A stretch of 64,000 nucleotides of DNA from Siansivirga zeaxanthinifaciens CC-SAMT-1 (GTDB lineage Bacteria > Bacteroidota > Bacteroidia > Flavobacteriales > Flavobacteriaceae): NCBI RefSeq assembly GCF_000941055.1, contig NZ_CP007202.1, positions 2,104,001 to 2,168,000 of the forward strand, in the 5' to 3' direction. The position numbers and the translations under genes were made by a program. Below the pieces are notes generated by a model. The model searched no databases. It saw only the letters and a program-made list of their open reading frames with translations, and had not been told where the DNA came from. This document shows, one piece after another, positions 18,939 to 27,384 of this stretch. How positions within the stretch are numbered: position 1 is the first letter of the stretch; the number at the start of each line of letters is the position of its first letter.

Positions 18939-19178
18939 ATGGCAAGACAAAGTATATCATTAACAAAGCCAAACGATGAATGGCTGAAAACTCAAGTGGA
19001 TAAAAATGAATATTCAAGTAAGAGTGAACTAATAAATGACTTGATTAGACAAGCTCGAAAACAACAAGTTGAAATTAACTGGATTCGGGCTAAATTGGAA
19101 AAAGCCGAAAATAGTGGATTTACAAATGAAAGTAAAAATGAAATTTTAGCTCAATCAAAGTCATTACTTAATGAATAA
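18939..19178 (+). CDS. ParD-like ribbon-helix-helix antitoxin
   Basis: 79 residues. The N-terminal strand-helix-helix (RQSISLTKPNDEWLKTQV, then SSKSELINDLIRQAR) is the dimeric DNA-binding RHH fold of ParD antitoxins, and the C-terminal charged tail would bind the toxin. It overlaps the toxin gene by 8 bp, the usual type II toxin-antitoxin coupling. A TATATTTA box at 18914-18921 may be its promoter, and such antitoxins normally repress their own operon. Confidence 0.88.
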   Translation: MARQSISLTKPNDEWLKTQVDKNEYSSKSELINDLIRQARKQQVEINWIRAKLEKAENSGFTNESKNEILAQSKSLLNE

Positions 19179-19458
19179 ATATAAATTAAGTAATGAAGCA
19201 AAAAATGACTTGATAAGGATTCATCATTACGGTGTGAAAAAATTTGGAATGGCTCAAGCGGACAAATACTTTGACTCATTTTTTAAGTATTTCGAAATTA
19301 TTTGCCAAAGACCTTTTTCATTTGAATCGGTTGATTATATAAAAGAAGACTACAAACGATGTGTTTGTGGAGTTGATAGTATCTACTTTAAAGTAAATGA
19401 GGATATTGTAGAAATAATGGCTATTGTAGGAAGACAAGATTTGAATGAAAAACTGTAA
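19171..19458 (+). CDS. ParE/RelE-superfamily toxin
   Basis: 95 residues with the ParE pattern: YKLSNEAKNDLIRIHHYGVKKFG, then ADKYFDSFFKYFEIICQRP, YKRCVCGVDSIYFKV and a final strand VEIMAIVGRQDL. ParE toxins act on DNA gyrase, while RelE relatives cleave mRNA; the target here is inferred from the ParD partner only. It appears intact. Confidence 0.88.
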   Translation: MNKYKLSNEAKNDLIRIHHYGVKKFGMAQADKYFDSFFKYFEIICQRPFSFESVDYIKEDYKRCVCGVDSIYFKVNEDIVEIMAIVGRQDLNEKL

Positions 19459-19470
19459 CCTGAATTAATG

Positions 19471-19571
19471 AAAACTATTGCCAACAAGCTATTGTTTTTC
19501 CCTACTTCTGAAAATCCTCTCGGATTTTCAGTTTGGTATGTACTTGCAAAGTTAAGTGCTAAACCAAGCAA
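19471..19571. repeat. Repeat-like stem-loop segment downstream of the toxin-antitoxin pair
   Basis: TTGCCAACAA at the left edge, then a perfect 10-bp stem (CTGAAAATCC 19508-19517, GGATTTTCAG 19522-19531) and TGCAAAGTTAAGTGCTAAACC. I recall similar segments beside small accessory genes in Bacteroidota, but this is memory, not a search. No gene lies between the toxin and the DUF493 gene. Confidence 0.4.
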
Positions 19572-19717
19572 CTACTCAAAGCCTAGATCATTAAAGGTCT
19601 AAAACGTAAAATTTATTATTTCGATTAAAGAAATCTCATGGAAAACTGAAGTTTTATGAAGGGTTTGAAACCATTAAATTAAACCTATATATTTTTTTAT
19701 TATGTATATTCTAAGCT

Positions 19718-19725
19718 TATATTTG
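19718..19725 (+). promoter_or_regulatory. -7 box TATATTTG upstream of the DUF493 gene
   Basis: Exact TAnnTTTG match ending 17 bp before the ATG. Likely promoter of the DUF493-DUF4290-murA run. Confidence 0.55.
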
Positions 19726-19742
19726 TATTTAATAAAAAGACT

Positions 19743-20036
19743 ATGAGTACGACATCAAATCCGGAAGAATTTTACAATAAATTACGAGAACAATTATATG
19801 AAACGGCCTCTTGGCCAGCCGAATATCTTTATAAATTCATTATTAAATCCGATAATAAAAAGTTAGCAATTTTAGAAGGTATTTTTAATAATATGGGCGC
19901 AGTAATTAATACTACCGAGTCTAAAAAAGGAAATTATACCAGCGTTTCTGTTAATTTATTAATGCGAAATCCAGATGCGGTCATAGAAAAGTATCAGGAA
20001 GTTGCAGAAAAAGTAGAAGGTGTCATTAGTCTTTAG
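19743..20036 (+). CDS. DUF493 (YbeD-like) family protein
   Basis: 97 residues. Opens MSTTSNPEEFYNKLREQLYETASWPAEYLYKFI and shows an alpha/beta ferredoxin-like pattern with a GNYTSVSVNLLMRNPDAVIEKY strand-helix, as in the DUF493 family. A small regulatory-type fold of unknown ligand. First of three co-directional genes ending in murA. Confidence 0.85.
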   Translation: MSTTSNPEEFYNKLREQLYETASWPAEYLYKFIIKSDNKKLAILEGIFNNMGAVINTTESKKGNYTSVSVNLLMRNPDAVIEKYQEVAEKVEGVISL

Positions 20037-20103
20037 TTTTTTTTTGTATTTTGCACAGGCATAACAACTACATGCACTTAAAAATAACTCTACACATTTA
20101 ATT

Positions 20104-20778
20104 TTGACAATAGATAATTTAGAATACAACACCGAGCGCGAGCATTTAATTATACCTGAATATGGCAGACATATGCAGAAAATGATAAACTATGCTAAAT
20201 CGCGCGAAACCAAAGAAGAACGTATTAAAATTGCAAAAGCCATTATCGCAGTAATGGGAAATATGCAACCTCATTTACGCGATGTTCCCGATTTTCAGCA
20301 TAAGCTTTGGGATCAATTATTTATAATGTCTAATTTTGAATTGGATGCCGATTCACCTTACGAAAAACCTACAAAAGAGATTTACGAGGTGCGTCCCGAT
20401 CCTTTAAAATATCCGCAAAATTTCCCAAAGTATCGTTTTTATGGTAATAATATTAAAACCATGATTGATGTAGCAAATACTTGGGAAGATGGTGAGCTTA
20501 AAGAAGCTTTAACCTATACCATTGCAAACCACATGAAAAAGTGTTTTTTAAATTGGAATAAAGACACTGTAGAAGATGATGTTATTTATGGTCATTTATA
20601 CGAACTTTCTGGTGGAAAAATTAATTTAAAGAATTCTGAAGAAGATTTATCAGACGCTAATAGTTTGATGCGTTCAAAAACTAAATTTTCAAATAATACC
20701 AATAGCAACAATAAAAAAGGCGGTCATTTTAAAAAGAACGCTTCAAACAACAATAATCGTCAAAGAAAACGCTTCTAA
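20104..20778 (+). CDS. DUF4290 domain-containing protein
   Basis: 224 residues. The stretch NLEYNTEREHLIIPEYGRHMQKM, the DVPDFQHKLWDQLFIMS block and HLYELSGGKINL are hallmarks of DUF4290, a family restricted to Bacteroidota and of unknown function. The start is TTG 20104, chosen because the conserved N-terminus begins there and no ATG fits before residue 24. The C-terminal about 40 residues are Asn/Lys/Arg-rich and disordered (KKGGHFKKNASNNNNRQRKRF region), suggesting nucleic-acid contact. Only 8 bp before murA. Confidence 0.85.
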   Translation: MTIDNLEYNTEREHLIIPEYGRHMQKMINYAKSRETKEERIKIAKAIIAVMGNMQPHLRDVPDFQHKLWDQLFIMSNFELDADSPYEKPTKEIYEVRPDPLKYPQNFPKYRFYGNNIKTMIDVANTWEDGELKEALTYTIANHMKKCFLNWNKDTVEDDVIYGHLYELSGGKINLKNSEEDLSDANSLMRSKTKFSNNTNSNNKKGGHFKKNASNNNNRQRKRF

Positions 20779-20786
20779 GAACATAT

Positions 20787-22100
20787 ATGGGAACATTTAA
20801 AATTGAAGGAGGACACCAACTTAAAGGTAGTATACAACCACAAGGTGCCAAAAACGAAGCTTTACAAATTTTATGTGCTGTACTTTTAACTCCAGAACTC
20901 GTTACTATACATAACATTCCTGATATTGTAGATGTTAACAAACTCATTAATTTACTTAAAAAGCTAGGTGTAAAAATCGAGCATATTTCTAACGGTACCT
21001 ACACGTTTAAGGCCGATGAGGTTAATTTGAAATACTTAGAATCTGATGAATTTAAAGTAGACGGTCGTGGTTTACGTGGTTCAATTATGATTGTTGGCCC
21101 TATGCTAGCGCGTTTTGGTAAAGGTTACATACCTAAACCAGGTGGCGATAAAATAGGAAGACGTAGATTAGATACACATTTTGAAGGCCTTATTAACTTA
21201 GGTGCTAAATTTAGATACAATAAAGAAGAACAGTTTTATGGTGTTGAAGCCGAAAGACTAAAAGGTGCTTACATGCTTCTTGAAGAAGCTTCGGTAACCG
21301 GAACAGCCAACATTGTTATGGCTGCTGTTTTAGCCGAAGGTAGAACAACCATTTACAACGCTGCTTGCGAACCTTACTTACAGCAACTTTGTAAAATGCT
21401 GAATAATATGGGCGCGCAAATTTCGGGTGTGGGTTCTAACATGTTAATTATTGATGGTGTACAAAAACTAACGGGAACGCATCATACTATGCTTCCCGAT
21501 ATGATTGAAATTGGCAGCTGGATTGGTTTAGCTGCTATGACAAAAAGTGAGCTTACCATTACGAATGTTTCCTGGGACGATTTAGGTATTATACCCAATG
21601 TGTTTAGAAAATTAGGTATTACGGTCGAGCGTCGTGGTGATGATATTCATATTCCTGCGCATACCGACGGTTATGAAATACAAAGTTTTATTGATGGTTC
21701 TATTTTAACCATCGCCGATGCACCTTGGCCAGGTTTTACACCCGATTTACTTAGTATTATTTTGGTGGTAGCCACGCAGGCACGAGGCAGTGTTTTAATT
21801 CATCAAAAAATGTTTGAAAGCCGCTTATTCTTTGTGGATAAATTAATTGATATGGGAGCAAAAATCATTCTTTGCGATCCGCATCGTGCTACCGTTATAG
21901 GTCATGATTTTAAATCGACTTTAAAGGCCATGACAATGACATCGCCTGATATTCGTGCGGGTGTATCATTACTAATAGCAGCGCTTTCTGCAAAAGGCAC
22001 TTCAACAATTCAAAATATTGAACAAATTGATCGTGGTTACGAACGTATAGACGAGCGTTTACGAGCTATTGGAGCTAAAATTGAGCGTATTGATGCTTAA
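20787..22100 (+). CDS. murA: UDP-N-acetylglucosamine 1-carboxyvinyltransferase, Asp active-site variant
   Basis: First committed step of peptidoglycan synthesis: adds enolpyruvate from PEP to UDP-GlcNAc. 437 residues, two inverse alpha/beta domains. Seen: QGAKNEALQILCAVLL (KN of the active site), GRGLRGSIMIVGPMLARFG, TGTANIVMAAVLAEG, LLPDMIEIGSW-type LPDMIEIGSW, and SPDIRAGVSLLIAAL. The loop that normally reads GGCxIGxRP is PGGDKIGRRRLDTH: the catalytic/fosfomycin-reactive Cys is Asp121 (codon 21147-21149). Asp variants in other bacteria are active but fosfomycin-insensitive. Confidence 0.95.
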   Translation: MGTFKIEGGHQLKGSIQPQGAKNEALQILCAVLLTPELVTIHNIPDIVDVNKLINLLKKLGVKIEHISNGTYTFKADEVNLKYLESDEFKVDGRGLRGSIMIVGPMLARFGKGYIPKPGGDKIGRRRLDTHFEGLINLGAKFRYNKEEQFYGVEAERLKGAYMLLEEASVTGTANIVMAAVLAEGRTTIYNAACEPYLQQLCKMLNNMGAQISGVGSNMLIIDGVQKLTGTHHTMLPDMIEIGSWIGLAAMTKSELTITNVSWDDLGIIPNVFRKLGITVERRGDDIHIPAHTDGYEIQSFIDGSILTIADAPWPGFTPDLLSIILVVATQARGSVLIHQKMFESRLFFVDKLIDMGAKIILCDPHRATVIGHDFKSTLKAMTMTSPDIRAGVSLLIAALSAKGTSTIQNIEQIDRGYERIDERLRAIGAKIERIDA

Positions 22101-22730
22101 TTACTCAACACCTAGTGGTTTTGATTTAAGTTTTTTTAACCAAGATTTTCCATAAATTAGATTTAGGTAATTTGAAATTAAGCGATTGTTTTTCCTTGCT
22201 TGCTCATAATCTAATGGATTAGTTAAACAATTTTTTTTCAAAACTCCAATACCATACATGTCTTTGAATTTTATGTATTCGTCTGGAAATACGTTGTCTA
22301 TGCGATGAATTATGAAATTTAAATCACCAGTTAACAACAGTTGTTCTATTATTTTACTTTTATTCTGCTTATTTAAAATAAAAGAATAATTCTTCGATTT
22401 GTCTTCGAAATTCGTGTTGCTTTTATGGGTTAATCGAATAATTATTTTGTTTTTTTTATTTGTAATTTTTTTTGGTTGAAATATGTAAACTGAGAATTGA
22501 TTGGTCAAAAACTGAAAATGATACTTACCTTTAAAAGGTAAAGTTATTTTAAAGTTTTCAGTGGTATTTACTTTAATTTTAGTTTGAATTTCAGGGATAA
22601 CAAGTTCTCCATAATCAAATGTTTTACCAGTATTATTTTCGAATATAACATATGCAATTATTTCTTTTTTTGTTGCATTAGCAGCTGTAAAGCTAAATAG
22701 CATTACAAGTAAGCATAGTAAGTGTTTCAT
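22101..22730 (-). CDS. Exported protein of unknown function
   Basis: 209 residues with a clear signal peptide (MKHLLCLLVMLFSFTAANA). The mature part has beta-rich segments (YVIFENNTGKTFDYGELVIP) and a basic, Asn-rich middle, ending with a helical region. I recognise no family. It converges on murA with no gap. An isolated gene, as the next minus-strand gene starts 60 bp upstream. Confidence 0.6.
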   Translation of the reverse strand: MKHLLCLLVMLFSFTAANATKKEIIAYVIFENNTGKTFDYGELVIPEIQTKIKVNTTENFKITLPFKGKYHFQFLTNQFSVYIFQPKKITNKKNKIIIRLTHKSNTNFEDKSKNYSFILNKQNKSKIIEQLLLTGDLNFIIHRIDNVFPDEYIKFKDMYGIGVLKKNCLTNPLDYEQARKNNRLISNYLNLIYGKSWLKKLKSKPLGVE

Positions 22731-22792
22731 TTTAGTTTTTTAAGAAAGACTTTCTAAAATTTGTAATGTTACAGATTTTTGTAATAAAAAAA

Positions 22793-24097
22793 TTAATTCA
22801 ATGCTGCTTTATAAACCTCTAAACAACGTTCTCTGGCCATTTTATGGTCTACTATAGGTTGTGGATATGTGAGTTCCTGAAAATCGGGACACCACTGTTT
22901 AATGTATTCTAAATTTTTATCGAATTTTTCAATTTGTGTCGTCGGATTGAAAATCCTGAAATAAGGCGCTGCATCAACTCCGCTACCAGCTACCCACTGC
23001 CAGTTTCCAACGTTGCTAGCCATCTCGTAATCGTGAAGTTTTTCGGCGAAGTAGGCTTCACCCCAACGCCAATCAATGAGTAAATGTTTGCATAAAAAAC
23101 TACCCACAAGCATACGCACTCGGTTATGCATAAAACCGGTTTCGTTTAATTGTCTCATACCTGCATCAACTAGCGGATACCCCGTTTTTCCTTCGCACCA
23201 GGCTTTAAATTCGTCTTTGTTATTTCGCCATTTAATAGCATCGTATTTAGATTTAAATGCATTTTTATGGGTGTCTGGAAAATGCCATAAAATTTGCATG
23301 AAAAATTCACGCCAAATTAGTTCTTGCCAGAAGATTTCATTTTTCTCCGCAATGGCTTTTTTAATCATTTTACGAACACTAACGGTGCCAAAACGTAAAT
23401 GCGGACCCAAACGGGATGTAGCATCTTTAGCAGGGAAATTTCGTGTTTCTTCGTATTCTTGAATTAAAGTAGGCGTTACAGTGTAATCTGCAATTTTTTG
23501 TTTAGCAGTTTTAAAACCCATATCCGATAAACTTACATTAGGTAATCGCGTGTTTTTAACAAGATTATCTAAGTAACTATTGGTGTAAAAAATCTCTAAA
23601 TTTTCAGGATTAAACTGTTCTTTCCAAGTGCGCATGTAAGGCGTGTAAACCACATAGGGGTCGCCATCTTGTTTTACAACGTCATCTTTTTCAAAAATAA
23701 CTTGATCTTTAAAAGTTTTAAACCGAATGTTGTTTTTAGAAAGGAACTCCTTTATATCGTTGTCTCTTTTTGTAGCATAAGGCTCATAATCATGATTTGT
23801 GAAAACGGTATCGATATCATAATCTTCAACTAATTGCGAGAAAACCTCTTTAGGAGTACTGTGAAACATGGCAATACTACTATCTCTTTCGTCTTGCAGC
23901 GTTTTTCTCATGGTTTGCAAGGTTTCAAAAATAAACGTTACACGCGCGTCATCTTCAGGTAACTCATCCAAAATTTCTTTGTCAAAAATAAAAATAGGTA
24001 GTACAGGTTTATCAGATTTTAGAGCGTTGTAAAATCCAACGTTATCATCTAGTCTTAAATCACGACGAAACCAAAATACATTAACGGGTTGCTTCAT
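22793..24097 (-). CDS. Class I-type deoxyribodipyrimidine photolyase
   Basis: 434 residues: light-driven, FAD-dependent repair of UV pyrimidine dimers. N-terminal Rossmann antenna domain starts VNVFWFRRDLRLDDNVGFY. The C-terminal FAD domain has SRLGPHLRFGTVSVR, WREFFMQILW, GYPLVDAGMRQLNETGFMHNR and DYEMASNVGNWQW, keeping both the Asp and the flavin N5-proximal Asn of the E. coli enzyme. Last gene of the minus-strand light island, 46 bp after the SRPBCC gene. One of four photolyase/cryptochrome genes within 10 kb. Confidence 0.92.
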   Translation of the reverse strand: MKQPVNVFWFRRDLRLDDNVGFYNALKSDKPVLPIFIFDKEILDELPEDDARVTFIFETLQTMRKTLQDERDSSIAMFHSTPKEVFSQLVEDYDIDTVFTNHDYEPYATKRDNDIKEFLSKNNIRFKTFKDQVIFEKDDVVKQDGDPYVVYTPYMRTWKEQFNPENLEIFYTNSYLDNLVKNTRLPNVSLSDMGFKTAKQKIADYTVTPTLIQEYEETRNFPAKDATSRLGPHLRFGTVSVRKMIKKAIAEKNEIFWQELIWREFFMQILWHFPDTHKNAFKSKYDAIKWRNNKDEFKAWCEGKTGYPLVDAGMRQLNETGFMHNRVRMLVGSFLCKHLLIDWRWGEAYFAEKLHDYEMASNVGNWQWVAGSGVDAAPYFRIFNPTTQIEKFDKNLEYIKQWCPDFQELTYPQPIVDHKMARERCLEVYKAALN

Positions 24098-24143
24098 TTA
24101 AGAGACATTTAATTGTTAGCAAGCTAAAGGCTAACTTCTATAT

Positions 24144-24608
24144 TTATTTGTAAACACCAAAAAGTTCTTCTAACTTTTTTGTTCTGTAATTAAAAATTTC
24201 TTCCAATTTTGGCTTTACTAAAATAGGATGTACTAATTGCCCCAATAAACCAAAAGGCACTTTGTAATCGATAATATCTTCCATTTCAATACCACCATTA
24301 ATTTCTTTAATGAAGTGTTTGTGATGCCATAAAGCATAGGGACCAAAACGTTGTTCATCTACAAAATAATGTTTATCAATAACATGGGTTATTTCGGTTA
24401 CCCATTTGGTTTTAATTCCCAGCACAGGCGTTACAATGTATTGAATTATTTGCCCTGCATACATGGGTCTGTCTGCACCACTTAAAATATGAAACCCCAT
24501 ATAATCTGGTGTTATAACTTTTAAGTTTTTTGGATCTGACAAGAAATCCCAAGCTTGTTCAATACTTATGGGTAAATTTTGTTTTTTGTGAAGCGTATAT
24601 ATTTTCAT
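24144..24608 (-). CDS. SRPBCC-family ligand-binding protein
   Basis: 154 residues with the START/Bet v 1-like fold: LPISIEQAWDFLSDPKNLKVITPDYMGFHIL, then PVLGIKTKWVTEITHV, and a final helix with FNYRTKKLEELF. Family members bind hydrophobic ligands. Relatives sit beside photolyases in other bacteria, which is why the island assignment seems meaningful, but the ligand is unknown. Spaced 14 bp from TspO. Confidence 0.82.
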   Translation of the reverse strand: MKIYTLHKKQNLPISIEQAWDFLSDPKNLKVITPDYMGFHILSGADRPMYAGQIIQYIVTPVLGIKTKWVTEITHVIDKHYFVDEQRFGPYALWHHKHFIKEINGGIEMEDIIDYKVPFGLLGQLVHPILVKPKLEEIFNYRTKKLEELFGVYK

Positions 24609-24622
24609 TCGTTTTTTTAAAA

Positions 24623-25084
24623 TTAATTATGAATTAAAATGTAGAGATTAAGTGAACAAGCGATACAAAGCCATAAAAAGTAGGGTGCAATGAGCAAGGT
24701 TTTGTATTTTAAATCTTTTCTATAATCATTAAGAAATATAGTTACTATAGCAGTTAAAAGCAGAATAAAAATAAGTCCTAAAGCTATAAGATGCTGATTA
24801 AAAAAGACAAAGTTCCAACCTACATTTAATATAAATTGTATGGTAAATAAAATTTTAACCTTTGTGTTTGGTAATGCGTTATATAAATAAGCCATATATA
24901 CAGAAAAACATAGCATAATGGTGCTCCAAGCTGCTCCAAAAACCCATACTGGTGGTGTCCAAGGGGCTTTGTTTAGGTCTAAATACCAAGGTGTTTGGGG
25001 GCCATTTTCCATTAACCATACACCTATGGCTAATGCACCAAAGTTTATTATTAAAAAAACAATAAAGTATTTTAAAATTTTCAT
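24623..25084 (-). CDS. TspO/MBR family protein
   Basis: 153 residues, five predicted membrane helices. Family marks: W-x-L-x-L-N-K-A-P-W-T-P-P-x-W-V-F-G (residues 34-50), AWSTIMLCFSVYMAY, NVGWNFVFF, and the final WLCIACSLNLYI. TspO proteins bind and act on tetrapyrroles such as protoporphyrin IX and are linked to light and oxidative-stress responses. This fits the surrounding photolyases and glutathione peroxidase. Confidence 0.92.
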   Translation of the reverse strand: MKILKYFIVFLIINFGALAIGVWLMENGPQTPWYLDLNKAPWTPPVWVFGAAWSTIMLCFSVYMAYLYNALPNTKVKILFTIQFILNVGWNFVFFNQHLIALGLIFILLLTAIVTIFLNDYRKDLKYKTLLIAPYFLWLCIACSLNLYILIHN

Positions 25085-25165
25085 AGGTAATTTAAGGTTA
25101 TTGTTTTTCGCTAAAGCAGCTTACAACATGTATTTATTCTTAGGTGATGATGGGTTGTGAACACT

Positions 25166-25708
25166 TTATTTTAAATGTTTGGTAATACTATCACTTAAAG
25201 GCTTCGTAGCCGAAAAATAATAATCTACTAAATGCCCATTACCGTCTACTAAATATTTTTGAAAATTCCACTTTACGGAAGAATCTGTTTTTCCGTTAAT
25301 AGATTGTTTGGTAAGCCATTGATACAGAGGGTGCTGGTTAGTGCCTTTAACATCTAGTTTTTCGGTCATTACGAAGGTTACTCCATAATTTGCCTGACAA
25401 AAATTTTGAATTTCCTTTACGGTTCCCGGCTCTTGTCCACCAAACTGATTGCAAGGTGCTCCAATAATCATAAGTTTATCTTGATAGGTTTCATATAGTT
25501 TTTGTAAGTCTACATATTGTCCAGTAAAGCCACATTTTGAAGCTACATTTACAAAGAGGATGTGTTTCCCCTTGTAATCAGATAAATTTATAGGCGAACC
25601 ATCTAGACTATTTATTTTTATGTCATAAATAGACGCTGTTGGAGCCGTTTGTGCATTCGTTTTAAATAAGCAAGATAGAAACATAGTTAATACTATTAAT
25701 TTTTTCAT
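25166..25708 (-). CDS. Glutathione peroxidase-family thiol peroxidase, exported
   Basis: 180 residues. Signal peptide MKKLIVLTMFLSCLFKTNAQ, then the thioredoxin-fold core. Peroxidatic Cys in NVASKCGFTGQY, the Gln in GAPCNQFGGQEPG and Trp/Asn in KWNFQKYLVDGNG complete the tetrad. Bacterial Cys-type enzymes usually use thioredoxin-like donors rather than glutathione. The second Cys (NFCQANYGV) could resolve. Probably removes peroxides outside the cytoplasm. Spaced 2 bp from the SDR gene. Confidence 0.93.
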   Translation of the reverse strand: MKKLIVLTMFLSCLFKTNAQTAPTASIYDIKINSLDGSPINLSDYKGKHILFVNVASKCGFTGQYVDLQKLYETYQDKLMIIGAPCNQFGGQEPGTVKEIQNFCQANYGVTFVMTEKLDVKGTNQHPLYQWLTKQSINGKTDSSVKWNFQKYLVDGNGHLVDYYFSATKPLSDSITKHLK

Positions 25709-25710
25709 TA

Positions 25711-26394
25711 TTAAGTTTTTAATGTTACAATACCACAGTCCATTTGAAATACTTGTCCAGAAATAGAAGCTGCTTTATTGGAAGTTAAAAATACGGCCAT
25801 TTCGGCAACCTCTTCCGGATTTAAGAATTTTTTAAGAGGATGACGGTCTGTTATGGCATCAACCATTTTTTCGTTTCTTAATAATTTGGAAGCTAAGTCT
25901 GTGTTTGTAACTGTTGGAGCGATGGCATTAATACGAATTGTTGGTGCTAATTCTGCTCCCAACGATTTTACTAAACCTTCAACTCCCGATTTTGAAGCTG
26001 CTATACTTGCATGAAACGGCATACCCATTTTAGCTGCAACTGTGCTAAACAATAAAATAGAAGGTTTCGCTCCATTTTTTAAAACAGGCAAATACTTTTG
26101 TATGGCTTTAACCGCCCCCATAACATTTATTTCAAAATCTTCCCGAAATTCATCTAACGATAATCGTGCTATTGGTTTTAAGTTTATGCTTCCAGGACAA
26201 TAAATTAAACTATCTGCTTCCGTTAGTTCGGGAAGCTCATCGGTTAGAACATCACAACTAAAATGCTTTAAATTTTCGTGTGTTTGTTGAGGTGCGTTCC
26301 TACTTATGTTAATTACTTTATTTTCATTTAATAAGCTAGTAACAATAGCGTTTCCTATGCCTTTACTGCCACCAACTACTATGATTGTTTTCAT
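25711..26394 (-). CDS. Short-chain dehydrogenase/reductase (SDR)
   Basis: 227 residues, classical SDR: TGxxxGIG-type VVGGSKGIGNAIV at the N-terminus (nucleotide binding), NVMGAVKAIQ, catalytic Ser in LLFSTVAAKMGMP; the usual Tyr of YxxxK is replaced in HASIAASKSGVEGL, where the Lys is kept and Ser occupies the Tyr position. The C-terminal segment SGQVFQMDCG is typical. Because of the missing Tyr, activity may be altered. Second SDR of the island. Confidence 0.85.
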   Translation of the reverse strand: MKTIIVVGGSKGIGNAIVTSLLNENKVINISRNAPQQTHENLKHFSCDVLTDELPELTEADSLIYCPGSINLKPIARLSLDEFREDFEINVMGAVKAIQKYLPVLKNGAKPSILLFSTVAAKMGMPFHASIAASKSGVEGLVKSLGAELAPTIRINAIAPTVTNTDLASKLLRNEKMVDAITDRHPLKKFLNPEEVAEMAVFLTSNKAASISGQVFQMDCGIVTLKT

Positions 26395-26396
26395 TT

Positions 26397-26627
26397 TTAT
26401 ATGTTGTTTAATAAATGTTTACCTAATAAACGTTTTTCTACTTTACGTTTAATAGCTGTAAGACGCTTCATAATATCCATTATTTTGTCGTCTTTTTTAA
26501 CTTTATAAATCTCGTTTAATTCTAAAATAAGACTTTTAGCTTTTCTAGAAATTTCAACGCGTTCGCTGGTTGATAAAGATTTAAATTTCGTTTTTTCAAA
26601 TTCTAAAGCTTTTTCTATTGTACTCAT
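26397..26627 (-). CDS. Small helical protein of unknown function
   Basis: 76 residues, rich in Lys and Glu and fully alpha-helical by pattern (ALEFEKTKFKSLSTSERVEISRKAKSLI; RLTAIKRKVEKRLLGKHL). No known domain. It lies 6 bp after folE and 2 bp before the SDR gene, so it is surely part of the operon. Confidence 0.65.
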   Translation of the reverse strand: MSTIEKALEFEKTKFKSLSTSERVEISRKAKSLILELNEIYKVKKDDKIMDIMKRLTAIKRKVEKRLLGKHLLNNI

Positions 26628-26633
26628 AACTTG

Positions 26634-27329
26634 TTATTTTAAATAATTTTGTAGCTCTGTGATTTTTTCTGTGGTGTTAAACTTTCCACCATAATAAACG
26701 GTTACTGTAGATGAAGTATCATCTTTTATGCCTCTAGAAGACACGCATAAATGTTTAGCATCAATAATAACTGCAACATCTTCGGTTTCCAGAATGTCTT
26801 TTAAAGCTTCGGCAATTTGATTGGTTAATCGTTCTTGTACCTGTGGTCGTTTAGCGTAATATTGAACAATGCGATTTAACTTAGACAAGCCAATAACTTT
26901 TCCAGACGATATATATGCCACATGCGCTTTTCCTATAATTGGTACAAAGTGATGCTCGCAATTGGAGTAGAATGTTATGTCTTTTTCAACCAACATTTGG
27001 TTGTATTGGTATTTGTTTTCAAACAAAGCCACTTGTGGCTTGTTGGCTGGATTTAATCCGGAAAAAATCTCATCGATATACATCTTAGCGACACGATCGG
27101 GAGTACCTTTTAACGAATCATCTGTTAAATCCAATCCCATAACGTGCATAATTTCTTCAAAAAGAAGCGATATTTTCTCTTTCTTCTCTTTATCCGTTAA
27201 TTTGAAGGCATCTTTACGCATAGGTGTTTCCAACCCCGTGTAAAGGTGGTCGTCTCCAATGGTTTCATGAGAAATACCGTTTAATTTGTTTTTGTTTTTC
27301 TTTTTAGCGTCTAAAGTTTCTAAATTCAT
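26634..27329 (-). CDS. folE: GTP cyclohydrolase I
   Basis: 231 residues: converts GTP to 7,8-dihydroneopterin triphosphate, first step of folate/pterin synthesis. The core has SNCEHHFVPIIGKAHVAYI (zinc Cys and His), GLSKLNRIVQYYAKRPQVQERLT and KHLCVSSRGIKDD (second zinc Cys). The N-terminal about 50 residues are a charged extension. Its place among photolyases suggests supply of pterin/folate antenna chromophore, though it also serves general folate synthesis. Confidence 0.96.
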   Translation of the reverse strand: MNLETLDAKKKNKNKLNGISHETIGDDHLYTGLETPMRKDAFKLTDKEKKEKISLLFEEIMHVMGLDLTDDSLKGTPDRVAKMYIDEIFSGLNPANKPQVALFENKYQYNQMLVEKDITFYSNCEHHFVPIIGKAHVAYISSGKVIGLSKLNRIVQYYAKRPQVQERLTNQIAEALKDILETEDVAVIIDAKHLCVSSRGIKDDTSSTVTVYYGGKFNTTEKITELQNYLK

Positions 27330-27384
27330 AGTTATCTTTTTAATGTGCTGTCTTTAAGTACTCATCTCTTAAAGCAAAGCAACG

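Noticed and set aside
23076..23462. 128-codon plus-strand frame opposite the class I photolyase
   Set aside because: Covers conserved FAD-domain codons of the photolyase; its translation has no domain-like features.
24104..24140. GTTAGC...GCTAAC inverted repeat before the class I photolyase gene as a terminator
   Set aside because: Only a 6-bp stem and no T-run on the minus strand, so it does not convincingly end the operon there.
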